From Anniella stebbinsi (taxonomy: Eukaryota > Chordata > Lepidosauria > Squamata > Anniellidae): 64,000 bases of DNA. Location: assembly GCA_029215795.1 (NCBI GenBank), contig JARDYH010000003.1:10690001-10754000 (forward strand). The letters are read 5' to 3'. This document shows positions 1-11,556 of this stretch, piece by piece. The translations under genes and the position numbers were made by a program. Each line of letters opens with the position of its first letter. Within the stretch, counting starts at the first letter, position 1. The notes below the pieces were generated by a model that made no database searches, was not told the DNA's origin, and was given only the letters and a program-made list of their open reading frames with translations.

Positions 1-816
1 GGCTCGTTGCAACCACAAGCACTGGGTCTCCCAGTTCATGCAATTAGTTGGTGTCCTTCCCCCCCCTCAAAAAAAATAGAGAGGTGGGAGAGATTCTTGC
101 ATTTTTGTGGGCCTAGATGTTTGGTGGCATATGAAAGGATATCTAATCCATCAAATGCTAATTAACTGAGTTCTTAGAAAGGCACTGCAATGTAATAGGG
201 GCATTAGATATTTACAGCATGCCAGCTCAGAATCGGCGGGAGCCTGTACAATAAGGTTAGCAGCACTTTTCTTACTTTATGGAGAATGTCCCAAGACAAA
301 TGCAAGTGAAGGAAGCACTTTTTCATTTAATGTGCAAGCTGACACATGGAACCAATTTACATCAGATGCTGTAGAGGCAAGTAATACAGAACAAAGAATC
401 ATTGTATCAGCCACAGTTAACCATTACAAATCTAATTATCAGGTAAGGTAGAGGTGCCCCACCTGGTTACTGGCCATTTGGGAACTGGGCAGCCTATGTT
501 GGACATTTTCTTCTGTCCCTATTTTTATTTCAGCATTTGGGAACCTGCTGCAGTTGTCTTCCAACCCAAAAGGGCTTCTTTACCTGCCCTTATCCCCTAA
601 ACTGACAAATACCTGCCTGGAAGATGAAGTGAGAGTGAGGACCTTTCTAGCAGACGGTCAGTTTTTTTTTTTGTTTTTGTTTTTTAGCAGTTTTCACCTA
701 TTTACTATGCAGAGTTTGTCATGGGCTACATGAACATGAAGGCACCATGCAATGCACAGGCTCCCACCACCCACTCCTTTCACCCCCTGTGGCTGCTGGG
801 GTATATTTTGGCGAGA

Positions 817-1235
817 GGCCACAGCTCAGAGGTAGAGCACATGCCTTGCGTGCAGAAGCTCCCAGATTCAGGGCTGAACTACATGCTACATTAAAGATAT
901 AAATTATTGCCAGTGGAAGTTGGGGAATTTCTTCTTTTTAGCTCCCTTGCAGGAGAGGTGAATTTAAGGGGATGGGGAAGCAGTTGGGAGGGAAGATTTA
1001 AATCTCTCCCATCCATGCATGCTGGTCCTGATCCAAATCGAAGCCTTGCATGCTTATTTGAAAGTAAAAACAAAAAAGAAAGTTAGGATCAACTGCATGC
1101 TTCTTTAACTTAGCATGTAGTTTATCTCTCAGTCCCTGACCTCTCCAGATAAGAAAAATTCTGGTATGAGACCTTGAAGTGCATCTGCCAGTCAGTGTAG
1201 ACAGTGCTGAGCTAGATGGACCAATGGTATAAGGC
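817..1235 (+). repeat. tRNA-derived SINE, split into head and tail
   Basis: The head (817-885) resembles a tRNA gene: GGCCACAGCTCAGAGGTAGA is an A-box-like start, followed by a degraded B-box region. The tail (1140-1235) matches the end of other copies in the window (CCAGTCAGTGTAGACAGTGC and a GCTAGATGGACCAATGGT motif). About 250 bp of unrelated sequence lies between, so either an insertion or two separate fragments. Confidence 0.55.
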
Positions 1236-1974
1236 AGCTTCAAAAAAACAAAAATGAATGCAACGAACAGTCAACAGAGTAAAGTCTTCAGAAAAGCATA
1301 ATGGGGGAAAGGGCTCAGGCAACCATCTTTGGCATGGCATAGCATAGCAATGGGGATATTTCAAGGATCCCGCCTTTTCATCTGTAAAACGTTAGACTTC
1401 CATAGCTACTGAGGTTGCCATCATGAATGTGGTTGATCACATTTCCTGGGACACCTATGTATTGTTGTTAGTGACAGCACCCCAAGTCAGCTTTTTTAAA
1501 CAAGCAAAATAACCCTCATTGGGATGGGAGGTGGGAAAAGAGGGCTTGTATATTTCTATCTCTGTGCTCTGCACTGGATGGGAGGGAACAGGGTTTCTCC
1601 CCCAACAACTTACCCTGGGGACAATATTAGAGTGAAGGCATACCCTTTCCCCCTGTCCATGGTGACCTCATGGTCTTTCCAATTGGAATCTGTCCCACAG
1701 AATTTGGTGGAGGCCCTTGAGAACTAGGTAGGCACCTATCTACATTGCTCCCCTCTCTTTGATTGACATAGTGTCTGAATACCAGAAGCTGAGACCGGGG
1801 GCAAAAAACAGGAGAAGGCGGTTATAGGCTTCTTGTAATACATTTCTTGCCACTGTTGGAACTAGGAGGAGGGACCCTTTACCTGATCTAGCAAGGCTCT
1901 TCTTATGTTCCATTTGATGTCTAATGCAACATTCCAGATAGCTTGTGCTTCCTTTCTGGTTTATCATGACTTAG

Positions 1975-2095
1975 TGCAGAGGTATGGAACTTTGGGCTTT
2001 CCAAATGTTACTGGACTCTAGTAACAGCTGGATGTTACAATCAGCTCCAGCCAGCGCGGCCAATAATCAGGAATGATGTAATTTGTAGTCCAACA
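1975..2095. repeat. Diverged palindromic MITE (ACTCCCAT family)
   Basis: The segment shows the pattern of copies at 31501 and 53181: a centre with CAGCTCCAGCCAGCGCGGCC, then AATTTGTAGTCCAACATG, flanked by the inverted counterpart. It is heavily mutated. Confidence 0.4.
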
Positions 2096-2577
2096 TGTTT
2101 CCTAGTCATGACCTTGTGGAAGATCTCCAGAAACATGTAGTTTTGTTACTTGGGCATGCTGATAACGCAAGCTGTAAAGCAGACATTTGCCTTATGGTCT
2201 TTCCACTGCAACAACCAACTACAAAGATGCTGTTTATACCACACACAGTAATATATATTGCCACCAATTTGAATGCTGAAAATGTTAGGATTGGCTGAAG
2301 GAAGATTACTGCAAGGGGCAGGGAACTTAATGCCAATCACTCATGCTCAGTGGTTGGGGTTATTAAGCTCTTTTGATGGCCACCTATATTTACCTTCAGC
2401 AAAGAGATTAATTCCCTCCTCCACACTTTAAGCCCTTACGAAGGTTTTTTTTAAAAAAAACTTCTCTGAATCTATTAAAACTCAGAAGTGTGGTTATTAC
2501 CATGTAATAATTAGAGTACCTGGGCTTTCAGGCACAAAGTAGTTGTTAATGCCCCTGGAGAGCAGTTGAATGACCCA

Positions 2578-2700
2578 AGTGTGATGTGTCGTACTTAAAT
2601 TAGGAAGACTTGTGTTTAAATCCACACTCAACCATGAAGCTCATAGGGTGATCTTGGGTAAGTCACTCTCTATCAGCCTAACAACACAGGGATGATGTGG
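2578..2700 (+). repeat. tRNA-derived SINE fragment (Sauria-like)
   Basis: The segment contains a degraded B box (TGTTTAAATCCACACTC), then GGTGATCTTGGGTAAGTCAC and CTCAGCCTAACAACACAGGG. That order matches the tRNA-derived SINE common in lizards and other reptiles. The family name is from memory and unverified. Confidence 0.5.
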
Positions 2701-2764
2701 CTACTTGTGTCTGGGCTATGCCATTTTAGACTGCAGGTGAGCGGTCAATGGTGTAATGGTCCCC

Positions 2765-3791
2765 ATACAAATAACAACTATAATGACAACAATAATAATA
2801 ACAACAATAATAACAACAACAATTCATGCTAAACAGATAAAATAATTCAAAGAGTTCTTCCACACTAAAAACACCCCCATTCATAAAGCCATAGTAAAAG
2901 CAGACAAAAATTACACCCCGCTCAACCTAGCACTACAAAACGAAGACAAACTCAACCACTCACACTCGCAGAGAAAAAAGAAAAATGGGCACAAAAAGCA
3001 ACATATAACAGACCCCACAAATAAACCAAGAACAATCATATGAATGGTGTAGGAAGGGTGAGCTATTTCCAGAAACAGAAGGATTCCTAATAGCCATACA
3101 GGATCAAGTTATGGCAACCAAGAACTACCAAAAATACATCATAAAAAACAACACTGTAACAACAGACTTAAGTAGGAAATGCCATAAATTCCAAGAAACA
3201 ATAGACCATGTAACAGGAGATGTAAAATTCTGGCTGGAATGGACTATGCGGAAAGATACAATACAGCTTCAAAAATAATTCACCATCAAATTCAACCTCA
3301 TCAAACAATCTATACCATACTATACATACTCACCCAAAACAATCTTGGAAAATGCACATCATAAAATATACTGGGTCAGAACAATTCATACAGACAAGAC
3401 AAAACTTTGCAACCGACCAGACATAACGGTCATAGACAAAAAAGAAAAACAAATATACGTCATTGACATAGCAATACCTAATGTCAAAAATGTTGTAGAA
3501 CAGGAAGAGGAAAAGAGGAAAAAATATACACCACTGGCCATGGAAGTCAAAGAATATGGCAACAGGAAAAGGACATAATTATTCCGTTAGCCACATCAGT
3601 AACCGGCATCACATTAAAAAACTATACAGAAAACCTTCAGAAACTGAGCCTACCAACAGCATCCAGAAAGCAGTCATAATTAAAACATGCTCAATTGTCA
3701 GGAAATTCCTGAATCTGTAAAAGACAGCATGACTTGGCAAAGCCCATCATGTCTGTCTAGAAAAACCACCATGAGCGAGAAAGAAAATATA

Positions 3792-3831
<40 letters not shown>
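2765..3831 (+). mobile_element. 5'-truncated R4/Dong-like LINE with REL-endonuclease remnant, in TAA repeats
   Basis: A frame broken by stops runs from about 3045 to 3577. It reads GELFPETEGFLIAIQDQVMA, then CRKCHKFQETIDHVTGD (a C-x2-C...H zinc-finger remnant). The open part, 3345-3578, includes NRPDITVIDKKEKQIYVIDI. This fits the (R/K)PD-x12-14-D active site of the restriction-like endonuclease at the C-terminus of R2/R4/Dong LINEs: here RPD, 14 residues, then D. The element is flanked on the 5' side by AAC/AAT repeats (2770-2822) and on the 3' side by (TAA)n at 3791-3831. Dong elements are known to target TAA repeats. The copy is defective: reverse-transcriptase sequence is absent and stops interrupt the frame. 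Confidence 0.7.
3791..3831. repeat. (TAA)n microsatellite at the LINE 3' end
   Basis: About 13 TAA units abut the LINE remnant; they may be its target site or tail. Confidence 0.9.
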
Positions 3832-4776
3832 CCCTATACACAGAAGACTAGCATGTCAGGTTGAAGGATTCTAGCTGAGCCATCAGCTTGCAGATACCCT
3901 CATGCACATTCCTTGAACATATGCAGATCATATAATTGTGATTTATTCATTGCTTCAGTACTAACTAGCTTCCTGAACGCCACCCTTGTAAGCATATTAA
4001 TGTTCAAATTTATATAACAGCAATAATATTCCCAGCACAAAACTGAAGAATAATCAATTTGCTGTGACCAAGACAAAGTGATGCCAATGTATAATTCCTG
4101 AAGGCAAAACCCCTGGTTGTGTGAATGTTATATATTTCATCTTCTCTAACAATTAGGCCAACCAAGAAAAGCTGCCTAACGGTGTTACAGTGTCGGTACA
4201 TCAAGTTTTCTAAGAACCCAGGGACAACTACCAGCTGTTTATTAAGCACTGCTGTGAGATTATTCAATTCAGAACTACAGAGTTTCAGTATCCGTTTGAT
4301 TTGTTGTGGTGGGAGATCTGGAAGGCAGCAATTTGTAATATTTTTTTCCCAGTATCTAATAGATTTTCGTAAACCAGACAGTCTGACAGTTAATGAATAT
4401 AGCATTTGCCATGTCAGCATCAAAATAAGCTCCTCCTAATTTATATACAGCACATTCTATGAAAGTTAATAACCTTGCTCATTTTTTATGTGCACTGAAA
4501 GTGTAGGCAACAGTCCCTATTCAGCCACCTTAAAAATCCATAGTACCTGCAGCATGCCTTATTAGTATTCTGAGCAATATGTCAACTACTAAACCAGCAA
4601 AATGGACATAGTCAATTGTTACAAAGAAGGCTAACAAGTTCTGCTTCCAGGCAATGATTTCAATGTCCGGTTTGTGGAATTCATCTTGTGTGTTTTTCTA
4701 TGATGCTGATTAAGTGGGAAAATTTGGCCTTCCTTAAACTGATGTAACGTGGTATGATAACTATGTACTGACACTA

Positions 4777-5006
4777 TGGCTGAATTCGGACAACACAATA
4801 GTCAATGGTGGGGTAATAAACAATTTTACAGTTGTTCATCTAGGGTGTACTCCCCACACAACATGGTAATAAATAATCAACTGTGGTGTGGATTAGGATC
4901 AGCGCTGAGTTGACTATGGCAGCATTCGGATGACATGATAGTCAATACAACTGACGATTGTTCCCCCCCCCCCCCAGTTGCTTAATGTGTCATCCAAATT
5001 CAGCCA
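4777..5006 (+). mobile_element. MITE copy 1 (terminus TGGCTGAATTCGGAC)
   Basis: A 230-bp element starting TGGCTGAATTCGGACAACAC and ending with the inverted form ATTCAGCCA. It contains a run of 13-14 C near 4965. No clear target-site duplication is visible. It has no coding capacity and is probably a non-autonomous DNA transposon. An inverted second copy lies at 5214-5447. Confidence 0.65.
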
Positions 5007-5213
5007 ATACCTACATCAATTCCCAGTAATGGCCACAATACATACAAAAGATAAAAGGCAAAACGAATGGATGCAAGAGGGACTACTGTGCAATCCTCTG
5101 CATGTTTGCCTAGAAGCAAGTCCTCCTGCATCCTCTGAATTAAGAAACAGTTCCTTTTATTTTCTCTCCCTATTTGGCTAGCATCTAATTATTGCTGATC
5201 TATGGTGAGACAC

Positions 5214-5447
5214 TGGCTGAATTCGGATGACACAATAAGCAACTGGGGGGGTGGGGGTGGAAACAATCGTCAGTTGTATTGACTATCATGTTGTCCGAAT
5301 GCTGCCATAGTCAACTCAGCACTGATCCTAATCCACACTACGGTTGATTATTTATGACCATGTTGTGTGGGGAGTGCCCCCTAGATGAACAACTGCAAAG
5401 TTGATTATCACCCCACCATTGACTATCGGGTTGTCTGAATTCAGCCA
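5214..5447 (-). mobile_element. MITE copy 2, inverted relative to copy 1
   Basis: The same element as 4777-5006 in reverse orientation, with the same terminal repeats (TGGCTGAATTCGGATGACAC and ...CTGAATTCAGCCA) and strong identity over its whole length. The two copies are separated by 207 bp, so together they form a long inverted repeat. Confidence 0.65.
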
Positions 5448-5947
5448 CCGACTCAAAGGTTAGGATGAATGTTATTAGTAAACCTTGCTGTTCTACCTTT
5501 CACTACTCTCCTTTCTTTTATCTTGGAGGATCAATTTGTAAGTAGCATGCACTTGTATATCTACCATGAATACCTCCCAAAAGTCCATTTGTCCTGAAAG
5601 GGGACATCATGTGACTTGATCCTTGCTTTCTGCTGCATACTTTTTTTAGGTATTTTCAGAGGTTTATTCATCCAGTCAATCACCAGGGGTTGTCTTGTCT
5701 GCTTTTTTGTGTGGTTTTTCCACTGTGAGGTATACTGATGGAGCTGTCTCAAAATGACAATGATTGTTTTGAAACTGTTTCACTCACATCAAAATGGGTT
5801 GTTTCGATTCAATATTTTTTCCCTCAGAATGGAGAAATAAATAAGGATGTCTTGCAAAATCCCAAAGATGTTTTATCTGAAGGCAGACCCAAAGATTTAA
5901 GAGGCGTCCAGTGCTGTATTTGGAAGTGAGGAAGAGAATTAGTGATT

Positions 5948-6028
5948 TACAGTGCAATCCTATGAATGTCTAATCAGAAGTAAGCCCCATTGAGTTCAGT
6001 GGGACTTATTCCCAAATAAACATGCTGG
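5948..6028. repeat. Short palindromic hAT-like repeat (GCAATCCTAT family)
   Basis: It begins GTGCAATCCTATGAATGTCT, contains AGTAAGCCCCATTGAGTTCA and ends near AATAAACATGC. Related copies at 9210-9305, 61612-61705 and 63150-63250 end in ATAGGATTGC. It sits 150 bp upstream of a CELF2 exon. Confidence 0.5.
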
Positions 6029-6179
6029 TAAATAGCTAAATTTCTCCTCAAAATACTGGTCAATTACATGAGTATTTGGTCAAAGCACAGTGTCTCACCA
6101 GCTCTATGTGACATTTATGGTGGTCTGTAGCTGAATAACTGTACTTTCCATTTATTTGTCCTTCTTTTTCCCAATTTAG

Positions 6180-6311
6180 TGGCTGCATCAACGGCAAATT
6201 CCACAGCTGGGGCAGCCATGAATTCTTTGACTTCTCTGGGGACTCTCCAAGGCCTGGCTGGAGCCACTGTTGGATTGAATAATATTAATGCACTAGCAGG
6301 TACCGTAAACA
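6180..6311 (+). CDS. CELF2: CELF2 internal coding exon (linker region, long-donor form)
   Basis: CELF2 is an RNA-binding protein acting in nuclear alternative splicing and cytoplasmic mRNA stability and translation. This exon encodes part of the long low-complexity linker between RRM2 and RRM3: the frame reads AASTANSTAGAAMNSL, then GTLQGLAGATVGLNNINALA, then GTVN, which I recognise as CELF2 rather than CELF1. The acceptor is a T-rich tract ending in AG at 6178-6179. The exon starts with TG, completing a Val codon begun upstream (phase 1). The preferred donor is A|GTGAGT at 6312; a second donor, G|GTACCG at 6300, would shorten the exon by 12 nt (loss of GTVN) without changing phase. At 132 nt it is a multiple of three and phase 1 on both sides, so it can be skipped in frame. 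Upstream exons, including RRM1 and RRM2, lie outside the window. The frame stays open into the intron as far as 6421, but that extension is not coding. Confidence 0.95.
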
Positions 6312-6313
6312 GT
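6299..6313 (+). promoter_or_regulatory. Tandem splice donors of the CELF2 linker exon
   Basis: Two GT dinucleotides 12 nt apart sit at the exon end: GT at 6300-6301 (context CAG|GTACCG) and GT at 6312-6313 (context ACA|GTGAGT). Both leave one coding base (phase 1), so use of either keeps the frame. The distal one has the better intron-side consensus and the proximal one the better exon-side CAG. The tandem acceptors at 15128 and 15146 share this phase. Confidence 0.75.
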
Positions 6314-7966
6314 GAGTATTTATTGCTGTGGTGGACACTCCAGCAATTTCCCTGTAATCACCGTAGGAACACTAACAGTTATAATATAGTGAATGTTACT
6401 ATGAAAAAGACATGTGCAAAATGACTGGTAAAATTGACAAAAGTTCTATTCCAGGCATCTGCTGTACCAAGGTCTAAACAGGTCCTGTCTGGTTAAAGCA
6501 TCACAATGCCCTACAATGCAAATGCTAGCATTTCTTCATGATATTGTACCTTTTATTGCAGGATGTACATATTTTTAGGCTTGTTCTTGAGTAGCCAGAA
6601 GGGATTCTTGAGACCAGTCTTGATCAAAGGAGAATCTTCTGGTTCAAGAGATCATGGAAACAGATAATTTTCAGTTGAAGAGATAACTGAGGAGTTGGAC
6701 TGTTTCTATTAGTAGTAGCTACTAGTAGTAGCAGCAGGTCACAATTACTGTGAACAATTTCTAAGAATGCCTCTGCAAGTAGCCATAGTTTTGTTTATTT
6801 ATGGCTTTATGCAAACGATTACACAAGACATTACATGTCAAATGAAGAGTCGGGATATGAGCCCTTTGTACATGTGCATCCAGGGCTTTGCTTTTGTAGA
6901 TCACTATGCCAATAGGCCATATCCCCAATAATTCTAATAGTTTAACATAATACAAGAGATAAGTATAGTTTCAGATCAAAGCAAACATATATTGAGTGGC
7001 AAGCAAAGAGCAGAAGGAATCATAACCAGTTTGTAAGACAACCATAAAGCCAATGCAGTAAGTTGCATTATGCAGCATATAAGTTTACTACTACTACTAC
7101 TACTACAATATCAAAACACAAGATACAACCAACCTGACCCTAGATGGAAATTTCTTCCTATTCCCATAGTAAAGTAACAACACTTAGGGTGGACAAACAA
7201 GATTTCCTGAGTCAAGGACTTAAGTTAAGACAGCCTAAAGCATTCTACCTTCACACCATTGTTTAGAGAATTATTAAAGAACAGCTGTATTTATTTAGGT
7301 TAAACCTGAGCTCTATGTTACTGTGCCCTATCTACCACACTCTTGCACACTATTCCCTATCCCTGTAGGGCCATGATAGAGAAATCACAGTTACGTATTC
7401 TGTTGTTCATGCTGGACAAGCTAACCATATTTAATTTTTTACCTCCTAAATTAGGGACAGGGTGTCTACTCCATCCCTGTAATAAATTAAGGTTCATTTA
7501 TGGATGGGGAGACATTGAAGATAATGGCTCTACAGCAGGTTCCCTAATCTATCTGGAAGCCTATCCAATGATATGCAATCCAATCGTGTTTCCAGTGTCC
7601 TCTTGTGGCTAGGCATTATATAATGAAGATTAAGAATTTCTTTGCAAATACATTCCAGGAGACTAGCTATTTTAGTCCATGGCAGCATTTTTCACAAAAT
7701 CTTTAATAGGGTCTTGGAGATTAACTGGTTTATTTGACATGAGGCTTTGTAAGCAGGGGACTGTTTTACAGATAGGCAGCTGGTGGCCTTGACACTCAAT
7801 ATGGCTCCCAGGGCTACATCAGGCCCAACATAGCCCTTCCATTATATCCTTCAGTTGCCTTCTTCCCCTATGCAAGCCAAGAAATGGGTGAAAACTGCCA
7901 GAGCCTCTGTAGCTGTGAAGAGGGGCTATAGAGGCTTTTGCCTATATCTCAACTTGTGTGGGAGTG

Positions 7967-8368
7967 AGGGCCAACGAGATGTTTCCTTGTTGCACAGCAT
8001 GCAGCTGCATGTCTTGTTTTCCTCTAATTAATTACAGGCAGGGGGGAATCTTACTTAGCACACAACACACAGGGAGGGGGACAGTCATCTCTTCCCTCCA
8101 CAGTGTGATCGGAAGGACCAACACAGCACGCAGGTAGAACACCTGGATAAAAAGTAATCATTGGTGCCAACGAGGACTTTTTAGCTAGGCATTCTAGCCA
8201 CGGAGTGTGGGGAGGACCACTCCAATCATGTGTGGGGTAGGGGAAAAAGAGATGCCTCTGCTCCCTGTGTTACAAGGAAGATCCACCCTCCGGCCTGTAA
8301 TTAAATAGCGGAAAACAAGATAAATAGCTAGATGCTACTTATCAAGTGGGTGTCGAATTTGGCCCTGA
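7967..8368. mobile_element. Palindromic element, about 400 bp, probable non-autonomous DNA transposon
   Basis: The left arm (about 7967-8120) and right arm (about 8215-8368) are reverse complements with moderate divergence. The clearest pairs are CTTGTTTTCCTCTAATTAAT with ATTAAATAGCGGAAAACAAG, and ACACAGGGAG with CTCCCTGTGT. The ends pair GAGGGCCAA with TTGGCCCTG. No target duplication was found. Confidence 0.5.
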
Positions 8369-8837
8369 GCCAACAGGTGTAATCAGTGTTGATGGCCCTT
8401 ACACATTTTGACCAGTCCAAAATATCTGCCAAAAATGAGCTGGTGATCAGAGGCCTTCTTCATCAGATTCATGAAGTAGACTAAGTACGTGATGGTGTAT
8501 CTAAGACGTGAACAGAGAACTGCATGAAGGATCATAACATTTCTCTCCCTTATTGTACGAATTGAAGCTCGCAATCCTGTAGCATTTGTGTTTCACATTC
8601 TGGCCAAATGTTCGAGTCTCATGTTTGCGCTCTCACAATGGATAATTTATTTCGTGATCTCATTATCTTCAGTTCTTACCTTGCTAGCTTGGTGTTTTCG
8701 TTTTGTTTTGTCGTTCTTCTCGGGGATCTCAATTCACGTACATATATACCTGCCAACTTCTCAGTCTATTCATGTCTCTGATGTTGGGAACTGTCTGATG
8801 TAGGGTGCTTTGCCAACAACTTAGAGCCAGCTCATAT

Positions 8838-8861
8838 CACACACACACACACACACACACA
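8838..8861. repeat. (CA)n microsatellite
   Basis: Twelve CA units. Confidence 0.95.
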
Positions 8862-9209
8862 TTCTAGATGCAAAGGGGCATGAGAGCAGGCCATGGGCAT
8901 GTGGGTAATCCCTGCCCACATGTCTGACATTTTGTGTGAACCAAGAGCATTGGGCATACATTCACACATAATTATGTCCTGCCAATGCCAATAGCCCACT
9001 TCCTTTTTGTGGTGCAGAGTTAGCACAGATGGAGATGTACTTGTGGATGAATATATGTGGATAGCCGTTGGTTCATACAGAACTTTCTATGTGTGGTGGA
9101 GTGTGTGTGGACCTGAGGTTCTTGTCCAGCCACTGCCATGTGTACAGCGTATGTCCCTGGTATTGTTGTGTGAGTCATCCTTTAGTGGTGTTACAAATAA
9201 TTGGGCTGG

Positions 9210-9305
9210 ATCCAGACTTGGTCATACTTAAAGTACACCCATTGAAATGAATGGGACTGAACTTACTCATAACTACTCTAAATATGACCACATCTGGAAC
9301 CAACC
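9210..9305. repeat. GCAATCCTAT-family-related short repeat
   Basis: The segment contains AAAGTACACCCATTGAAATG followed by AATGGGACTGAACTTACTCA, with flanking GGATCCAGAC and CATCTGGAACC. It looks like a relative of the 5948 element. Confidence 0.35.
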
Positions 9306-9311
9306 CATTAT

Positions 9312-9665
9312 TCTTAAGAACATAAAAACCAGACCAAGGGTCCTTCTAGTCCAGCACTCTGTTCACACAGTAGCCAATCAGCTGTCGACCAGGGACCCAT
9401 AAACAAGACATGGTGCAGCAGCACCCTTCCACCCAAGTTCCCCAGCAACTGGTCCATACAGACTAACTGCCTCTTATACTGGAGGTAACATATAGTCATC
9501 AGGACTAGTAGCCATTGATAGCCTTCCCCTCCAGGAATTTATCCAATCCCCTTTTAAAGCCACCCAAATTGGTGGCCATCACTACATCTTGAGGTAGTGA
9601 ATTCCACAGTGTAACTATGTGATGTGTGAAGAAGTCCTTCTTTTTATCTGTCCTGAATCTCTTAA
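9312..9665 (-). mobile_element. CR1/L3-like LINE 3' end
   Basis: Reading the + strand it runs from TTAAGAACATAAAAACCAGA through TTCACACAGTAGCCAATCAG, TTAAAGCCACCCAAATTGGT and GTAGTGAATTCCACAGTG. This is the antisense of the 3' end of the LINE whose C-terminal frame is open at 59855-60310. The copy is 5' truncated. Confidence 0.7.
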
Positions 9666-11236
9666 AAATTTGCTACATATTTGAAACTGTGCTAGAGTCT
9701 TGGGGCTCAGTTAAAAGTTAAATGCAAACATGCATATGCAAACCCCAATGGCTGCTTTTGTTAAGGAAAAACCACTTTGCCAGGGGCTAATTCGTAGACA
9801 GCAGGGGAAGAGAACGAGTTCTTAGTCCTCTCCCTGCCTGCTTGCTGCCTGCGCACTGCAGAACAGTTTGAAGCAGAAAAGCAGCATGGTAAGGAAAGCA
9901 TTCACTGCTGTCTTTAACAAAAGGGTTTGGTTGCATCCATTTGTGTTTCAGATGTTGCCGAACTCTTAAAGACAATTCACACCATCAAAAAGTGACTTGT
10001 TTACCCCATGCAACCCTGTCCCCATGTAAGGATAGCATAACATATTGTTGCACCTCTGTGGTACATTTACTCACTCTGGCAGTTCCTGCGCTTGTAGAAA
10101 ATTGGACGCCACATGTTGCACACATGAACATGATGCCGTTTTCCATTCGATTCTTAACGTGGGGCAGGATTGGGTGGAGAAACAAACCACTTTTTGAACG
10201 CCTGAAGATGCACTTCAGCCAGTGCAATGCTGGCACTTCACTTCTTGGTCACAACATCCATTGTTACTGCCTGCTATTGAAACCCCTAACAACGAAGGTT
10301 TGAAGCACAAAAGTGAAACTCTGCTCTGTTTTGTGGAAATATTTTATCCAAAGACTGTGGTCAGCGGCGATATTACTTTGGCTGCCTTTCCCACACTTCC
10401 TTCAGAATTTCTTGCCGCTGCTATCCCTTGCATTTCTTCCTTCAATGCAAGGAATGTATTTGGCAATTACCAGTCTTTACACTATCACGGTGTACCCAGA
10501 GGAATGGATGTCCTCCTCAGTATAATGTGCTTGCTTCGGTTCTCTGCATGACAGTCTTCTTGTCTTTGTTATCTAGTTTCTCATCTGTCCCTTTTTTTTT
10601 GTCTTGTAAATCTCTTGTCATTGTGGAGATTTGGGGGGGGGGAGTGTTATGCGGATGGCAGGAAAAAACCTACTACGTATGGGTGAAAGTATAATGGGAG
10701 GTTGCATGGGACTTGCTTCTGGCAAGGGCTCAACAGACTTTTCTTTTTAGTCGAAGCATAAGAGAGGTTATTAAAAAATAATTAAGCATTGTTGAATTCT
10801 AGAGTTACCATTGCTACTTGCTTCTTTGCTCCAGCTGATGTTTTATGACCCACCCATCACTTAGCACATAAAGAACCCTCAAGCAGCGATTGGAGCACTG
10901 GCACATCTTTACCATTTGGCTAGGCCCTACCATGGGCCACCCATGCCAGATGGCTGTAGCTGTGTCTCTGAGCCACCATTTAAATGTCCTGCCATGTTCC
11001 TGACGTAGTGTCACTCCAGGGCACTGTGGGAAATTATAATCAGCTTAGATGGATCAATGGTGCTGCTTCCTACTAGTGTAGGAGGAAGCCAGCTAGTGCA
11101 GCATGCAGCCTACTGGAAGGCACTCTACCGGTGGGGCCCTCAAACCTGGACCCATCCCTGAGTTAGACTGTGGTATGACTCCCGTATTCTGAAAGTTGTA
11201 CTTTATAGTGCAAGTACTTAAAAAGTTACTCATGTG

Positions 11237-11556
11237 TAGGCTGACCATATGAAAAGGAGGACAGGGCTCCTGTAACTTTAACGGTTGTAGAGAAAAGGGG
11301 ATTTCAGCCAGTGTCATTTGTATGCAATTAGTTCCTGGTGAAATTCCCTCTTCATCACAACAGTTCAAGTTGCAGGGGCCCTGCCTTCTTTTGTATATGG
11401 TCACTCTAGTATAGTGCCTGCACCTTTAACTGTTGTGATGAAGAGGGGATTTCACCAGGGACTAATTGCATACAAATGACACTGGCTGAAATCCCCTTTT
11501 CTCTACAACTGTTAAAGTTACATGAGCCCTGTCCTCCTTTTCATAGGGTCAGCCTA
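11237..11556. mobile_element. hAT-like foldback element, copy 1 (320 bp), 8-bp TSD
   Basis: The termini are TAGGCTGACCATATGAAAAG and the complementary GGTCAGCCTA. A perfect 8-bp duplication, CTCATGTG, flanks it (11229-11236 and 11557-11564), as expected for hAT transposition. The two arms are reverse complements over nearly the whole length. Each arm is itself an inverted pair: the start matches the reverse of the internal GGTCACTCTA end near 11402-11411. The element has no transposase, so it must be mobilised in trans. Confidence 0.85.

Larger units (their letters stand above)
1..6179 (+). other. CELF2 intron (3' part) with repeats
   Basis: This is intronic DNA upstream of the first visible exon. 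It holds SINE fragments (817-1235, 2578-2700), a diverged palindromic MITE at about 1975-2095, an R4/Dong-like LINE (2765-3831), and two MITEs in inverted order (4777-5447). A hAT-like short element lies at 5948-6028. I see nothing recognisable in 1-810, 1240-1970, 2100-2570, 3840-4770 or 5450-5940. Confidence 0.7.

Noticed and set aside
4010..4423. 137-residue open frame on the minus strand
   Set aside because: No recognisable domain, AT-rich, and an overlapping open frame on the other strand of similar length. It may be an old unrecognised repeat but is not supportable as a gene.
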